From Pseudomonadota bacterium (GTDB taxonomy: Bacteria > Pseudomonadota > Alphaproteobacteria > Rhodobacterales > Rhodobacteraceae), in assembly GCA_020161655.1 (NCBI GenBank), contig JAIUPC010000019.1:186001-250000 (forward strand): a DNA stretch of 64,000 nucleotides, written 5' to 3'. Both the position numbers and the translations under genes were made by a program. Shown here piece by piece: positions 35,156 to 47,747 of this stretch. Each line of letters begins with the position of its first letter. The stretch's first letter is position 1. Under the pieces are notes generated by a model, which searched no databases, was not told the origin of the DNA, and worked only from the letters and a program-made list of their open reading frames with translations.

Positions 35156-35968
35156 ATGGCATTCGAGCCCTCGGCCAAGCACACCGTCGCCAGCCTCCGC
35201 GCGGCGCGCGGCAAGCACAAATACGCCATGCTCCGCGTCGAGACGCTGGCTGAGGCGGCGGCAGCCGAAGCGGCGGGGGTCGAGATGTTCTCGGTCCCGC
35301 CCGCCATGATCATGGACCGCCGCTTTCGCGAGGTGGCGCCCAATGCCTTCGCCTTCCCCGGCGACAATTTCTATGAAATCGGCGGGACGGAAGACTTCCT
35401 GCGCTGGGCCTTCCCGCTGGTGAAGCACGGCGCCGATGCGGTCTATTGCTCCGGCAGCCTCGCCACCGTCCGGGCGCTGGCCGATCACGCGATTCCGGTC
35501 TGCGGCCATGTCGGGCTGATCCCTTCGAAACGAACCTGGACGGGCGGCTTCAGGGCGGTGGGCAAGACGCTCGACAGCGCCAAGCGGGTCTGGGACCAGT
35601 GCCTGGCGCTTGAGGAAGCCGGCGCCTTTGCCGTGGAGATAGAGGTGGTGCCGGATGCAATCACGGCGGCGATTGCCGAAAAGACCTCGCTGTTTTTGCT
35701 GTCGATGGGCGGGGGTGCTGCCGGCGATGCCCAGTACCTTTTCTCGGACGACGTGCTGGGCCAGAACCGGGGCCACACCCCGCGTCATGCCAAGGTCTAT
35801 GCCGATTTCGCCGCCGAAGAGGACCGGTTGCAGGAGATGCGGATCACCGCGATGCGCAGCTTTGCCGATGAGGTGCATTCCGGCGCATATCCTTCCGACG
35901 ACTATCTGGTGAAGGCCGAGACGGAGGTAGCGCTCGACTTCCGCGACTGGCTGTCGCGGCAAAGGTAG
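35156..35968 (+). CDS. Divergent PanB-like (ketopantoate hydroxymethyltransferase superfamily) protein
   Basis: A 270-residue TIM-barrel protein clearly related to PanB: IPVCGHVGLIPSKRTWTGGF (113-132), EEAGAFAVEIEVVP (153-166, with Glu163 at the catalytic-Glu position) and a DDVLGQNRGHTPRHAKVYADF stretch. But the canonical metal-site V-G-D-S near residue 47 is VPPA, and the ketopantoate-site K-L-E-G-G is YCSGS (97-101). It therefore probably no longer makes ketopantoate. PanB uses methylene-tetrahydrofolate, so a role in handling the one-carbon unit released by MocDE is conceivable, but this is inference. It is one base downstream of mocE. Confidence 0.8.
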   Translation: MAFEPSAKHTVASLRAARGKHKYAMLRVETLAEAAAAEAAGVEMFSVPPAMIMDRRFREVAPNAFAFPGDNFYEIGGTEDFLRWAFPLVKHGADAVYCSGSLATVRALADHAIPVCGHVGLIPSKRTWTGGFRAVGKTLDSAKRVWDQCLALEEAGAFAVEIEVVPDAITAAIAEKTSLFLLSMGGGAAGDAQYLFSDDVLGQNRGHTPRHAKVYADFAAEEDRLQEMRITAMRSFADEVHSGAYPSDDYLVKAETEVALDFRDWLSRQR

Positions 35969-36051
35969 GCGGCGACACGGGCGGCGTCGCATCTGGCAAA
36001 GCCGGGCGGGCGGGCGCGGGCCACCATGGCCGCATCTTCCCCGGAGAAGCC

Positions 36052-36993
36052 ATGCCCGCCGACTATGCCCGCCTGATCGACGCCGAGACCTGGGCCTTCA
36101 TCCGGGAAACCGAAACCTGGTATCCGCACGAGACGGCGACCTTCACTATCGCGCGCCAGCGCGAGGTCTACGACGCGATGTGCCGCGCCTTTCATCGCGG
36201 CTACCCCGAAGGCATCGCGGCGCGGGACGAGGCGCTGGGCGGCGTGCCCTGCCGGATCTATGATCCGACCCGGCCCGGCGCGGTGACGGTCGTCTATTAC
36301 CACGGCGGCGGCTTGGTGGTGGGCGGGCTGGAAAGCCATGACGATGTCTGCGCCGAAATCTGCGCGGGCACCGGGTATCGCGTGGTCTCGGCCGACTATC
36401 GCCTTTGCCCCGAACACCGCCACCCCGCCGCCTTCGACGATGCGCTGGCCGTAGCCTATGCGGCGGCCGAACGCTTCGGCCAGCCCATTGTGCTGGCGGG
36501 CGACAGCCAAGGCGGCAACCTTGCCGCCACAGTGGCGCACGCGATGCGCGGCTCGGACGTCGAGGTGCGGGGCCAGGTGCTCATCTATCCCGGCCTCGGC
36601 GGCGACAAGACCGGGGCCAGCTACGTGTTTCACGCCAATGCGCCGATGTTGACGCGCGACGACCTCGATTTCTACAGGAGCATCCGCTACGAGGACGGCA
36701 TCGAGCCGCGGGCCGACCCCACCGCCTCGCCGCTGCGCGACACCGACTTTTCCGGCCTGCCCCCCACCGTCGCCATCGGCGCAGAATGCGATCCCCTCTG
36801 CGACGACGCGACCGAATACGCTGCCCGCATCCGCGCCGCCGGTGGCCAAGCCTTGGCCTGGGTCGAGCCGGGCCTCGTCCACGGCTACCTCCGCGCCCGC
36901 GTCACAGTCACCCGCGCGCGCGAAAGCTTCGCCCGGATCAAATCCGCCATATCGGCGCTGGCCGAAGGGCACCTGCCCGCCCCGCCCGCATGA
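36052..36993 (+). CDS. Alpha/beta hydrolase, hormone-sensitive-lipase-type esterase
   Basis: A 313-residue family IV (bacterial HSL) esterase. The oxyanion motif HGGG is at 84-87, the nucleophile Ser152 sits in GDSQG, and Asp247 (in AECDPLCDD) with His277 (in GLVHGY) complete the triad. It starts 83 bp after the PanB-like gene and its stop overlaps the start of the EamA transporter gene in an ATGA. It could belong to the moc unit (for example hydrolysing an ester) or form its own pair with the exporter; spacing favours the latter. Substrate unknown. Confidence 0.9.
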   Translation: MPADYARLIDAETWAFIRETETWYPHETATFTIARQREVYDAMCRAFHRGYPEGIAARDEALGGVPCRIYDPTRPGAVTVVYYHGGGLVVGGLESHDDVCAEICAGTGYRVVSADYRLCPEHRHPAAFDDALAVAYAAAERFGQPIVLAGDSQGGNLAATVAHAMRGSDVEVRGQVLIYPGLGGDKTGASYVFHANAPMLTRDDLDFYRSIRYEDGIEPRADPTASPLRDTDFSGLPPTVAIGAECDPLCDDATEYAARIRAAGGQALAWVEPGLVHGYLRARVTVTRARESFARIKSAISALAEGHLPAPPA

Positions 36994-37925
36994 GCGAAAC
37001 CAGCGCCCCGGCCGGATGGATGGACAGCCTGGCCTTCGGGGCGGCCATGGTCGGGCTGTCCTCGGTCGGCTTCGGCCTCGTGCCCTATTTCGCCCGCAGC
37101 CTGACCGACGCCGGCATAGCGCCCCCCGCCATCGCCTTCTTCCGCTACACCTTCGCCGCAGTCGCCTTCCTGCCGTTCCTGCGGCTGAAGGGCGAGGCGG
37201 GGAAGGCCACCCTCTGGGGCTATTGCACCGGCTTCGGCGTCGGGCTTGGCTGGGTCGGCTATGTCAAGGCGCTGACGCTGTTGCCGGTCTCCATCGCCGG
37301 GGTCTTCTACATGACCTATCCGCTCTTCACCCTGATCGTCGGCTGGCTGGTCTTCCGCGACCGGCCCGGCATGCGCTCGGTCTTCGGCGGGCTGATGATC
37401 CTCGGCGCGGCGGCTCTGGCGGCGCGGTCGGCAGAGGAACTTGGCAGCCTGACGCTGACGGCGGTGCTGCTTGCCTTGTCCGCGCCACTTGCCTTCGGCC
37501 TTTCGATCAACGTCCTCGCTCGCAAGCTGGTGATCCTGCCGCCCCTCAGCCGCATGTCCTCCTTCGCGCTCGGCTCCTCGACCGGGCTCCTGCCGCTGAT
37601 CGCCACCTATCCCCGGGCCGAGGTCGTGCCGGCAACGGCGGAGCAATGGGGGCTGGTCGTGGCGCTCGGCATCATCGCGGCCCTGCTGCCGCAGTTCATC
37701 TACTCCACCTTCGTGCCGAAGATCGGCGGCGCCAAGGCGGCGGCGCTTGGCAGCATCGAGCTGCCGACGATGTTTGCCGTGGGCTACTTCGCTTTCCACG
37801 AGGCCATCGGCTGGCGCGAGGCGCTGGCGGGGGCCCTGGTGCTGACGGCGATCTTCCTGACGCCGTCACGACGGCCGCCCGCGTCGGTCACGGCGACGGC
37901 GAGCATCGAGCAGAAGCGTCCTTGA
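36990..37925 (+). CDS. EamA/DMT-superfamily transporter
   Basis: A 311-residue inner-membrane protein with ten predicted helices in two EamA repeats (about 12-145 and 160-298), typical of RhaT/YdcZ-type metabolite exporters. It starts at the ATG that overlaps the esterase stop. The C-terminal end is a short basic tail. The transported compound is unknown; coupling to the esterase suggests export of a hydrolysis product or amino-acid-like metabolite, but this is speculative. A stem-loop just downstream belongs to transcription from the other strand. Confidence 0.85.
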   Translation: MSETSAPAGWMDSLAFGAAMVGLSSVGFGLVPYFARSLTDAGIAPPAIAFFRYTFAAVAFLPFLRLKGEAGKATLWGYCTGFGVGLGWVGYVKALTLLPVSIAGVFYMTYPLFTLIVGWLVFRDRPGMRSVFGGLMILGAAALAARSAEELGSLTLTAVLLALSAPLAFGLSINVLARKLVILPPLSRMSSFALGSSTGLLPLIATYPRAEVVPATAEQWGLVVALGIIAALLPQFIYSTFVPKIGGAKAAALGSIELPTMFAVGYFAFHEAIGWREALAGALVLTAIFLTPSRRPPASVTATASIEQKRP

Positions 37926-37926
37926 C

Positions 37927-37964
37927 AGAAAAAGCCGCCGCACTCCGGGCGGGAGTGCGGCGGC
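37927..37964 (-). terminator. Intrinsic terminator of the 40-aa membrane peptide gene
   Basis: A 13-bp perfect stem, GCCGCCGCACTCC (37934-37946) with GGAGTGCGGCGGC (37952-37964), closes a 5-nt loop. Read on the minus strand it is followed by TTTTTCT. It lies about 100 bp past the small gene stop and just after the convergent EamA gene, which lacks a T-run in its own direction. Confidence 0.85.
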
Positions 37965-38063
37965 AAGTGGCGATTTCCGGCATCCGGGCGCGTGGGCTTG
38001 GGGAAGCCACGAGTGACAGGGGACAGGCGCTAAACCGGCGGAGAACCGCGAGGCAGAAAAGGG

Positions 38064-38186
38064 TCAGATCAGGTTGGGCAAGTTCAGCCCGACGATCAGC
38101 ATCGCGATGAGAGAGACGACCCCGGCACCGTCACGCAGAAGCGTGCTGCGGTTGCGGAGAATGACGGATTTCAGTTCCTGTGCCAT
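38064..38186 (-). CDS. 40-residue single-helix membrane peptide
   Basis: A short frame with a good ribosome binding site (GAGGAGACG) before its ATG. The peptide reads MAQELKSVILRNRSTLLRDG for its polar, basic first half and then one hydrophobic helix (about 21-37) ending LNLPNLI. The charge distribution predicts a cytoplasmic N-terminus. It has its own intergenic space on both sides and a strong terminator after it, which argues for a real gene. It lies downstream of recG on the same strand. Function unknown. Confidence 0.65.
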   Translation of the reverse strand: MAQELKSVILRNRSTLLRDGAGVVSLIAMLIVGLNLPNLI

Positions 38187-38288
38187 CTGACGTCTCCTCT
38201 CATTCACTATGTTGCTTCTTTGTTCTCATGTCGGCATCAGTCTGTAAAGAACTTTTTAGGAACGCTTGTGAACAAAGAGGGGTTTTTC

Positions 38289-42544
<4,256 letters not shown>

Positions 42545-42629
42545 TTAGGACGCCGGGCGGCATTGGTCCAGTGCCGGACGAGCGGGACCGGCAGCCAACC
42601 CCGATGGCGCCCCACCCGAAAAGGCTGAA

Positions 42630-42647
42630 GGCAGCGCGATGGCTGCC
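42630..42647 (-). terminator. Possible weak terminator after ctrA
   Basis: In the 179-bp gap between ctrA and ligA, GGCAGC (42642-42647 read on the minus strand) pairs with GCTGCC (42630-42635), followed within ten bases by CCTTTTC. The 6-bp stem and interrupted T-run make this a weak candidate. The rest of the gap should contain the ligA promoter. Confidence 0.3.
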
Positions 42648-42690
42648 CCCTACCCGTCATCCCTTCCCTCGGGCCGTCCTGCCAGCCGCC

Positions 42691-43401
42691 TCAGGCGACA
42701 GCAGCGCGCCGTGGCGCGTCGATCGGCGTCGGCTCGCGGAGCACATAGCCGCGGCCCCAGACCGTCTCGATGTAGTTGTCGCCACCGGTAGCCTCGGCGA
42801 GCTTCTTCCTGAGCTTGCAGATGAAGACGTCGATGATCTTCAGTTCCGGCTCATCCATGCCGCCGTAGAGATGGTTGAGGAACATCTCCTTCGTCAGCGT
42901 CGTGCCTTTCCTGAGGCTCAGGAGTTCCAGCATCTGGTATTCCTTGCCGGTCAGATGCACCGCCTGCCCGTCCGTCTCGACTGTCTTGGCGTCGAGATTG
43001 ACCGAGATCTTGCCGGTGTGGATCACCGATTGCGCATGGCCCTTGGAGCGGCGGATGATCGCGTGGATGCGCGCCACCAGCTCTTCCCGGTGGAAGGGCT
43101 TGGTCAGGTAGTCGTCCGCGCCGAAGCCGAAGCTTCTGACCTTGTTCTCGGTATCGTCGGTCCCGGTCAGGATCAGGATCGGCGTCTCCACCCGCGCCAT
43201 GCGCAACTGCCGCAAGACATCGTGCCCGGTCATGTCCGGCAGGTTGAGGTCGAGAAGAATGAGGTCGTAATCGTAAAGCTTCGCCAGATCGACGCCCTCC
43301 TCCCCAAGGTCCGTACAATAGACATTGAGGTTGGCATGGGTCAGCATCAGTTCGATGCTGCGTGACGTGGTCGGATCATCCTCTATCAGCAGGATTCTCA
43401 T
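42691..43401 (-). CDS. ctrA: Cell-cycle response regulator CtrA
   Basis: OmpR-type response regulator of 236 residues, the alphaproteobacterial master regulator of cell cycle, motility and, in Rhodobacterales, gene transfer agent expression. The receiver domain starts [10 protein letters not shown] with the phospho-acceptor Asp51 in [10 protein letters not shown] and the conserved Lys in [11 protein letters not shown]. The winged-helix domain contains [17 protein letters not shown] and VWGRGYVL. The sequence is closely CtrA-like over its full length. A CtrA-box-like TTAA-N7-TTAC site lies upstream, pointing to autoregulation, and the gene for its inhibitor SciP is immediately upstream on the same strand. 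Confidence 0.97.
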   Translation of the reverse strand: MRILLIEDDPTTSRSIELMLTHANLNVYCTDLGEEGVDLAKLYDYDLILLDLNLPDMTGHDVLRQLRMARVETPILILTGTDDTENKVRSFGFGADDYLTKPFHREELVARIHAIIRRSKGHAQSVIHTGKISVNLDAKTVETDGQAVHLTGKEYQMLELLSLRKGTTLTKEMFLNHLYGGMDEPELKIIDVFICKLRKKLAEATGGDNYIETVWGRGYVLREPTPIDAPRRAAVA

Positions 43402-43453
43402 CTGGCGTACTCCGCATTAATCCCTCGATCACCCTGACCTTCGCCGACATTGG

Positions 43454-43468
43454 TTAACCACAAGTTAC
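43454..43468 (-). promoter_or_regulatory. CtrA-box-like site between sciP and ctrA
   Basis: TTAA at 43454-43457 and TTAC at 43465-43468 are separated by exactly 7 bases, one mismatch from the TTAA-N7-TTAA CtrA consensus. It lies 53-67 bp upstream of the ctrA start codon, in the 94-bp gap after sciP. Confidence 0.6.
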
Positions 43469-43495
43469 TGGCGCAACGGTCTTTCGTGAATCTTC

Positions 43496-43774
43496 CTAAG
43501 GTTGTCGGTATCGCTGGATCGCGGTAACTTTAAGGCCCTTCTCGCCATGTTTTTCGACCGCCTCCTGCCAGAATCCGAACTCCTCTTCCGACAGCGCGTA
43601 GCGCTCCAGAGCCTCCTTCAGCGGCAAGAGCCCGGCGGCCACGGCGCGCACCACCACGGCCTTGCGGCTGGCCACCCAGCGCCGGGTTTCCGGCGGTGGC
43701 AGGTCCGCCCGCGTCAGGATCGTGCCATCCGGCAGCGCAACGGCCCTTGGCCCGTCGATCTTCTTAAGGTACAT
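43496..43774 (-). CDS. sciP: CtrA inhibitor SciP (DUF1153)
   Basis: A 92-residue helix-turn-helix protein matching SciP, which binds CtrA at promoters and blocks transcription activation in Caulobacter. The DUF1153 pattern is clear: N-terminal GPRAVALPDGTILTRADLPP, then RRWVASRKAVVVRAVAAGL (about 31-49), and LSEEEFGFWQEAVEKHG. Length matches the family. It lies 94 bp upstream of ctrA on the same strand, so activator and inhibitor may be co-transcribed from a sciP promoter while ctrA also has its own promoter. Confidence 0.93.
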   Translation of the reverse strand: MYLKKIDGPRAVALPDGTILTRADLPPPETRRWVASRKAVVVRAVAAGLLPLKEALERYALSEEEFGFWQEAVEKHGEKGLKVTAIQRYRQP

Positions 43775-43897
43775 GTCTCACCCCTCGGCTTCACCCGGGC
43801 CAGAGCCTCGGGCACGCAGGCTTAAGGGCCGGTGAAACCGGAGATTGTGAGTGCGTAGGATTTTCCTATATTCCTAACGATCCTGCCGGAGAGAGTG

Positions 43898-45043
43898 ATG
43901 GCGCTTGATGACACGAAGCTGAATTCGCTGGGCCTGCCCAAGGCCCCGGCCGATACGCGCGTCGTCGTTGCCATGTCGGGCGGCGTCGATTCATCCGTCG
44001 TGGCGGCAATGCTGAAGGACGAGGGCTACGATGTGGTCGGCGTCACCTTGCAGCTTTACGACCACGGCGCGGCGCTGGCGAAAAAGGGCGCCTGCTGCGC
44101 CGGGCAGGACATCCACGACGCCCGCCGCGTGGCCGAGGCGATGGGTTTCCCGCATTACGTCCTCGACTATGAAAACATGTTCCGCGAGGCGGTGATCGAG
44201 GAATTTGCCGATGCCTATCTTGCCGGCGCGACCCCGGTGCCCTGCATCCGCTGCAACGAAAGGGTGAAGTTCAAGGACCTCCTCGCCACCGCGAAGGAGC
44301 TGGATGCCGACTGCATGGCGACCGGCCACTACATCCAGCGGAAACTCGGCGCTTACGGACCGGAACTCCATTCCGCCGCCGATCCGAACCGCGACCAGTC
44401 CTATTTCCTCTTCTCGACGACGCCGGAACAGCTGGCCTATCTGCGCTTCCCGCTCGGGTCGCTGGCCTCCAAGGCCGAAACGCGCGCGCTTGCCGCGAAA
44501 TACGGGCTTTCCGTCGCCGACAAGCCCGACAGCCAGGACATCTGCTTTGTCCCGAACGGCAATTACGCGAGCGTCATCGAGAAGCTGCGTCCCGGCGCCG
44601 CCGATCCCGGCGAGATCGTGGACCTCGACGGCAATGTCCTTGGGAGCCATCGCGGCGTGATTCACTACACGATCGGCCAGCGCCGCGGTCTTGGCATCGG
44701 CGGGCTTGGCGACAACCCGCTTTATGTCGTGAGGCTCGACCCCGACAGCCGCCGGGTGATCGTCGGCCCGAAGGAGGCGCTGGAAACCCGCATGGTCCCG
44801 GTGCGCGAGATCAACTGGCTTGGCGATGCGCCCTTCGACAGCCGGCCGGAATGGCAGGCGAATGTCCGCATCCGCTCCACCCGCGCGCCCCGCCCTGCGG
44901 TGATCCGGCCCCTGTCGCCGACCACCGCCGAGGTCGAGCTTCTCGACCCCGAGGAGGGCGTCAGCCCCGGACAGGCTTGCGTCTTCTACGAACAGGGCGG
45001 CAGCCGCATCCTCGGCGGCGGCTGGATCTGGCGCGGCTACTGA
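43898..45043 (+). CDS. mnmA: tRNA-specific 2-thiouridylase MnmA
   Basis: Thiolates U34 of Lys, Glu and Gln tRNAs. The PP-loop ATP-binding motif is SGGVDSS (about 27-33), the first catalytic Cys is in [13 protein letters not shown] (about 125-130), and the second is in [12 protein letters not shown]. From ATG 43898 it has 381 residues; a GTG at 43895 is equally in frame but too near the GGAGAG ribosome binding site. It is divergent from sciP, across a 123-bp gap. Confidence 0.96.
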   Translation: MALDDTKLNSLGLPKAPADTRVVVAMSGGVDSSVVAAMLKDEGYDVVGVTLQLYDHGAALAKKGACCAGQDIHDARRVAEAMGFPHYVLDYENMFREAVIEEFADAYLAGATPVPCIRCNERVKFKDLLATAKELDADCMATGHYIQRKLGAYGPELHSAADPNRDQSYFLFSTTPEQLAYLRFPLGSLASKAETRALAAKYGLSVADKPDSQDICFVPNGNYASVIEKLRPGAADPGEIVDLDGNVLGSHRGVIHYTIGQRRGLGIGGLGDNPLYVVRLDPDSRRVIVGPKEALETRMVPVREINWLGDAPFDSRPEWQANVRIRSTRAPRPAVIRPLSPTTAEVELLDPEEGVSPGQACVFYEQGGSRILGGGWIWRGY

Positions 45044-45051
45044 CCGCCGCC

Positions 45052-45675
45052 TCAGTCGCCCGTCGTGTAGGAGATCGCGCGGTAATAGTCCGTGGCGTAG
45101 GTCGCGATCAGATCGGCCTTGTCGAGGCCATTGATCACTCTGCGCGCGTTCTTCCAGTCCTGCCGGACCCCGGAAATGTAGTCCTCAAGCTTCTTGCCCG
45201 TGAACGTCCCCCGGATCGACCCTTCGAAGATGATCGGGATCGCGATGTTCAGTTGCAGAACCTTGTCGGCCATCGCCCTTGAACTGGTCAGATCGGTTTT
45301 CAGCTCGTTCTGCCAGAAGGCATAATTCGCGCGCCCGGTCAGTTGCACGAAGCCGCGGCCATGAAACAGGACCCCATCACCCTTGGCGATGTTGCCAAGG
45401 GTCCGCGCCACCCCGGGGCGGAAGCCGTCGCTGTCGTACATCTGGAAGAAATACCTGTCGCCGCCGTATTCCTTGGTCGGTCGGAAGGTCCGGTCGACCT
45501 CATGATGCGCAGTGGCAAGGATATAGGCCAGCCAGCGGTCGTCCTTGGTGGCGTGGTTGGTTTCCCAATAGTCGAGAAAGGCCGTCAGGCCGTCGACCTG
45601 AGCCTGTCGCAGCGACCCGCCAAAGAGCGTCAGCCGCGCGGAATCGAAGAAGAATGGTCTGTTGATCCTGCTCAT
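45052..45675 (-). CDS. GH19-like muramidase/chitinase-type hydrolase
   Basis: A 207-residue lysozyme-superfamily protein resembling glycoside hydrolase family 19. The catalytic region has YILATAHHEVDRTF with Glu59 as likely general acid, TKEYGG with Glu69, and the family hallmark GRGFVQLTGRANY (106-118). No signal peptide is visible, as in phage endolysins released by holins. It is convergent with mnmA and separated from lpxB by 108 bp. No neighbouring phage genes exist, so it is either a relic of a mobile element or a host-adapted cell-wall enzyme. ATG 45675 is preferred over TTG 45678 because of the GGGAG spacing. Confidence 0.82.
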   Translation of the reverse strand: MSRINRPFFFDSARLTLFGGSLRQAQVDGLTAFLDYWETNHATKDDRWLAYILATAHHEVDRTFRPTKEYGGDRYFFQMYDSDGFRPGVARTLGNIAKGDGVLFHGRGFVQLTGRANYAFWQNELKTDLTSSRAMADKVLQLNIAIPIIFEGSIRGTFTGKKLEDYISGVRQDWKNARRVINGLDKADLIATYATDYYRAISYTTGD

Positions 45676-45783
45676 CAAAATGACTCCCGGATAAATGAAC
45701 TGTCGGCTCGAAAAATCGGTCGTGCCGGCAATGCCTCAGCCTAGCAAAAAACCATGTCGCTGTCGCGTGGGTTTCCCTGACTG

Positions 45784-46926
45784 TCAGAGATGCGCCAGGA
45801 CCGAGCGTGCCGCGCGAAGGCCCGGCGCCTCGCCTCCTGCACCAAGCCGCTCCATCGTCGTCTCCATCGCCGCGAACTGGCGTTCGCGCGCGTCCTTATC
45901 GTCGATGAGCGCCATCAGCGCATGGGAGATCGGCCCCGGCTGGCAGGCGGGGCCGAGGTATTCCGGCACGGCGCGAGTATCGGAAACGATGTTGACAAGC
46001 GTCACCGTGTCGATGAGTGCCGCGCGCTTCATCATCCACCAGGTCAGGCGATTGAAGTCATGGGCAATGACCATCGGCACCCGGTTCGCCGCGAGTTCAA
46101 GGCTGACCGTGCCGGAGGCCGCAAGCGCGAGGTCGGCGGCGGCGAAGGCGCGGGCCTTGTCCTCTGGCGTTTCCACCACCAAGGGCGCGACTTTCCAGCG
46201 CGCGGCAAGGTCGCGCACCACGCCCGCGACGCCGCGCACGGTGGGCAGCACAACCCTGAGGTCGGGCACCCTATCCCTGAGCCGCGCGATGGCTTCCTCG
46301 AACCGGGGCGCAAGGCGCGTGACCTCGCCGCGCCGCGATCCCGGCAGGCAGAGGAGAACCGGCTGGCGCGGGCCGATGGAATGGGTCTCGCGGAAAGCCT
46401 CGGCCTCTGCCGGTGCGGCGCGCGTCTCAGCCACGACCGGATGGCCGACGAAGTCGCAGGTCATGCCGGCGGCTTCCATATAGGGCGGCTCGAAGGGGAA
46501 GAGCGCCAGCACATGGTCAATGACCAGCGCCATCTTTGCCGCGCGACCGGGACGCCAGGCCCAGACCGTCGGCGCAACATAATGGATCGTGCGCTGACGA
46601 GGGTTCACCTCGCGCACGAGGCGGGCGACGCGCAGGCAGAAATCGGGGCTGTCGATGGTGATGAGCGCGTCGGGCTTAAGCTTGAGGACCGCCTCGGCGG
46701 TTTCCTTCAGGCGGCGCTTGAGGTCGAGGTACTTCGGCAGGATCTCAATGAGACCCATGACCGACAGCTCTTCCATCGGGAAAAGGCTTTGCAACCCCTC
46801 TGCCGCCATCTTCGGCCCGCCGACGCCGTGGAACTCCACCCCCGGCGCAAGAGACTTCAGCCCGGCCATGAGAGCTGCGCCGAGCGCATCGCCCGAAGCC
46901 TCACCTGCGATGAGGAACAGTTTCAT
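45784..46926 (-). CDS. lpxB: Lipid-A-disaccharide synthase
   Basis: Condenses UDP-2,3-diacylglucosamine with lipid X to the lipid A disaccharide at the inner membrane surface. The 380-residue GT19 protein begins KLFLIAGEASGDALG, an LpxB hallmark, and contains GVGGPKMAAEG, YVAPTVWAWRPGR and LPGSRRGEV motifs. Its start overlaps the lpxI stop in an ATGA. It ends the envelope gene block that starts at pyrH. Confidence 0.96.
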   Translation of the reverse strand: MKLFLIAGEASGDALGAALMAGLKSLAPGVEFHGVGGPKMAAEGLQSLFPMEELSVMGLIEILPKYLDLKRRLKETAEAVLKLKPDALITIDSPDFCLRVARLVREVNPRQRTIHYVAPTVWAWRPGRAAKMALVIDHVLALFPFEPPYMEAAGMTCDFVGHPVVAETRAAPAEAEAFRETHSIGPRQPVLLCLPGSRRGEVTRLAPRFEEAIARLRDRVPDLRVVLPTVRGVAGVVRDLAARWKVAPLVVETPEDKARAFAAADLALAASGTVSLELAANRVPMVIAHDFNRLTWWMMKRAALIDTVTLVNIVSDTRAVPEYLGPACQPGPISHALMALIDDKDARERQFAAMETTMERLGAGGEAPGLRAARSVLAHL

Positions 46927-47747
46927 GGCTCCCGCGCCCAGAGGAAAAGGCCGCTCGCCTCAGCCTCTGCCTGCGCAACCTTGCGGTCAAGAAGGATCGC
47001 GCCGCCGGCTTCCCAGACGATCCCGGCCAGACCGGCGCGGGCGGCGGCGCGCACGGTCTCGGGGCCGAGGGTCGGACAGTCAAAGCGGCGGTCCTGCCCC
47101 GGCTTCGGCGCCTTGTAGAAGACGCCCTTCGCGCCGTTCGGATTGGTCCTCAGCCCGCCGCAGCTTGCGGCCACGAAGCCGAGCATGGCGTCGGTCCCCG
47201 GCAAGGTCTCGATGGCAAGGCAGAGACGCTGCGCCACCACCGCGCCCTGCCCGATGTCGAGCGGCCCGAGGGCTTTCACGATCTCCGCCGCGCGCTCTGC
47301 ATCATTGCGGTCGGCATCCGTCGGCGCGCCGCAGAGGATGCCCGGCCCCGGCACGAGGTCGGGGGCGATCTCCTCGGCGCCCACGACTTCCATGTCCCAA
47401 TCCTCGAAAATCGCGGCAACGGCACGCAACACGGCATCGTCGCCGGTCTGCATGGCGCCGACGATGCGCGGCACCAAGGCCGCCGTTTGCGGATCGAAAA
47501 GCTCAGGCTCGATGCGCGGCCGGCGGATCGCACCGGCAAAGACCACCCGGGTGACGCCCTGCGCCACGAGATGGTCGAGAAACGGCACCAGCCGCTCGAT
47601 GCGGAAACTGATCGGCGTATCATCCGGCAGATCGGGCGGAAAGCCGTCGAGGCTGCCGACGACATAGGGCGCACCCGCCGCCTTAAGCGCCGCAACCAGA
47701 TGAACCGGCAGACCACCCTGGCCGGCAATGACCGCTGTCACGCTCAT
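46923..47747 (-). CDS. lpxI: UDP-2,3-diacylglucosamine pyrophosphatase LpxI
   Basis: Hydrolyses UDP-2,3-diacylglucosamine to lipid X; LpxI (DUF1009) replaces LpxH in alphaproteobacteria. From ATG 47747 it has 274 residues, overlapping the lpxA stop. Family features include VIAGQGGLPVHLV at the N-terminus, RVVFAGAIRRPRI (about 70), VVGAEEIAPDLVPG (about 127-140) and AMLGFVAASCGGLRTNPNGAKGV. The frame stays open upstream, but that part lies inside lpxA in another frame and is not LpxI-like. Confidence 0.95.
   Translation of the reverse strand: MSVTAVIAGQGGLPVHLVAALKAAGAPYVVGSLDGFPPDLPDDTPISFRIERLVPFLDHLVAQGVTRVVFAGAIRRPRIEPELFDPQTAALVPRIVGAMQTGDDAVLRAVAAIFEDWDMEVVGAEEIAPDLVPGPGILCGAPTDADRNDAERAAEIVKALGPLDIGQGAVVAQRLCLAIETLPGTDAMLGFVAASCGGLRTNPNGAKGVFYKAPKPGQDRRFDCPTLGPETVRAAARAGLAGIVWEAGGAILLDRKVAQAEAEASGLFLWAREP

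Noticed and set aside
36405-36989. Upstream extension of the EamA frame
   Set aside because: It overlaps the esterase gene in another frame; the ATG at 36990 overlaps the esterase stop and opens a normal EamA N-terminus.
37934-37964. Stem-loop considered as terminator of the plus-strand EamA gene
   Set aside because: The T-run occurs only when read on the minus strand, so it serves the 40-aa peptide gene; on the plus strand the stem is followed by AAGTGG.
45052-45675. GH19-like gene considered as evidence of a prophage
   Set aside because: No integrase, portal, capsid, tail or holin gene is near, and flanking genes are housekeeping.
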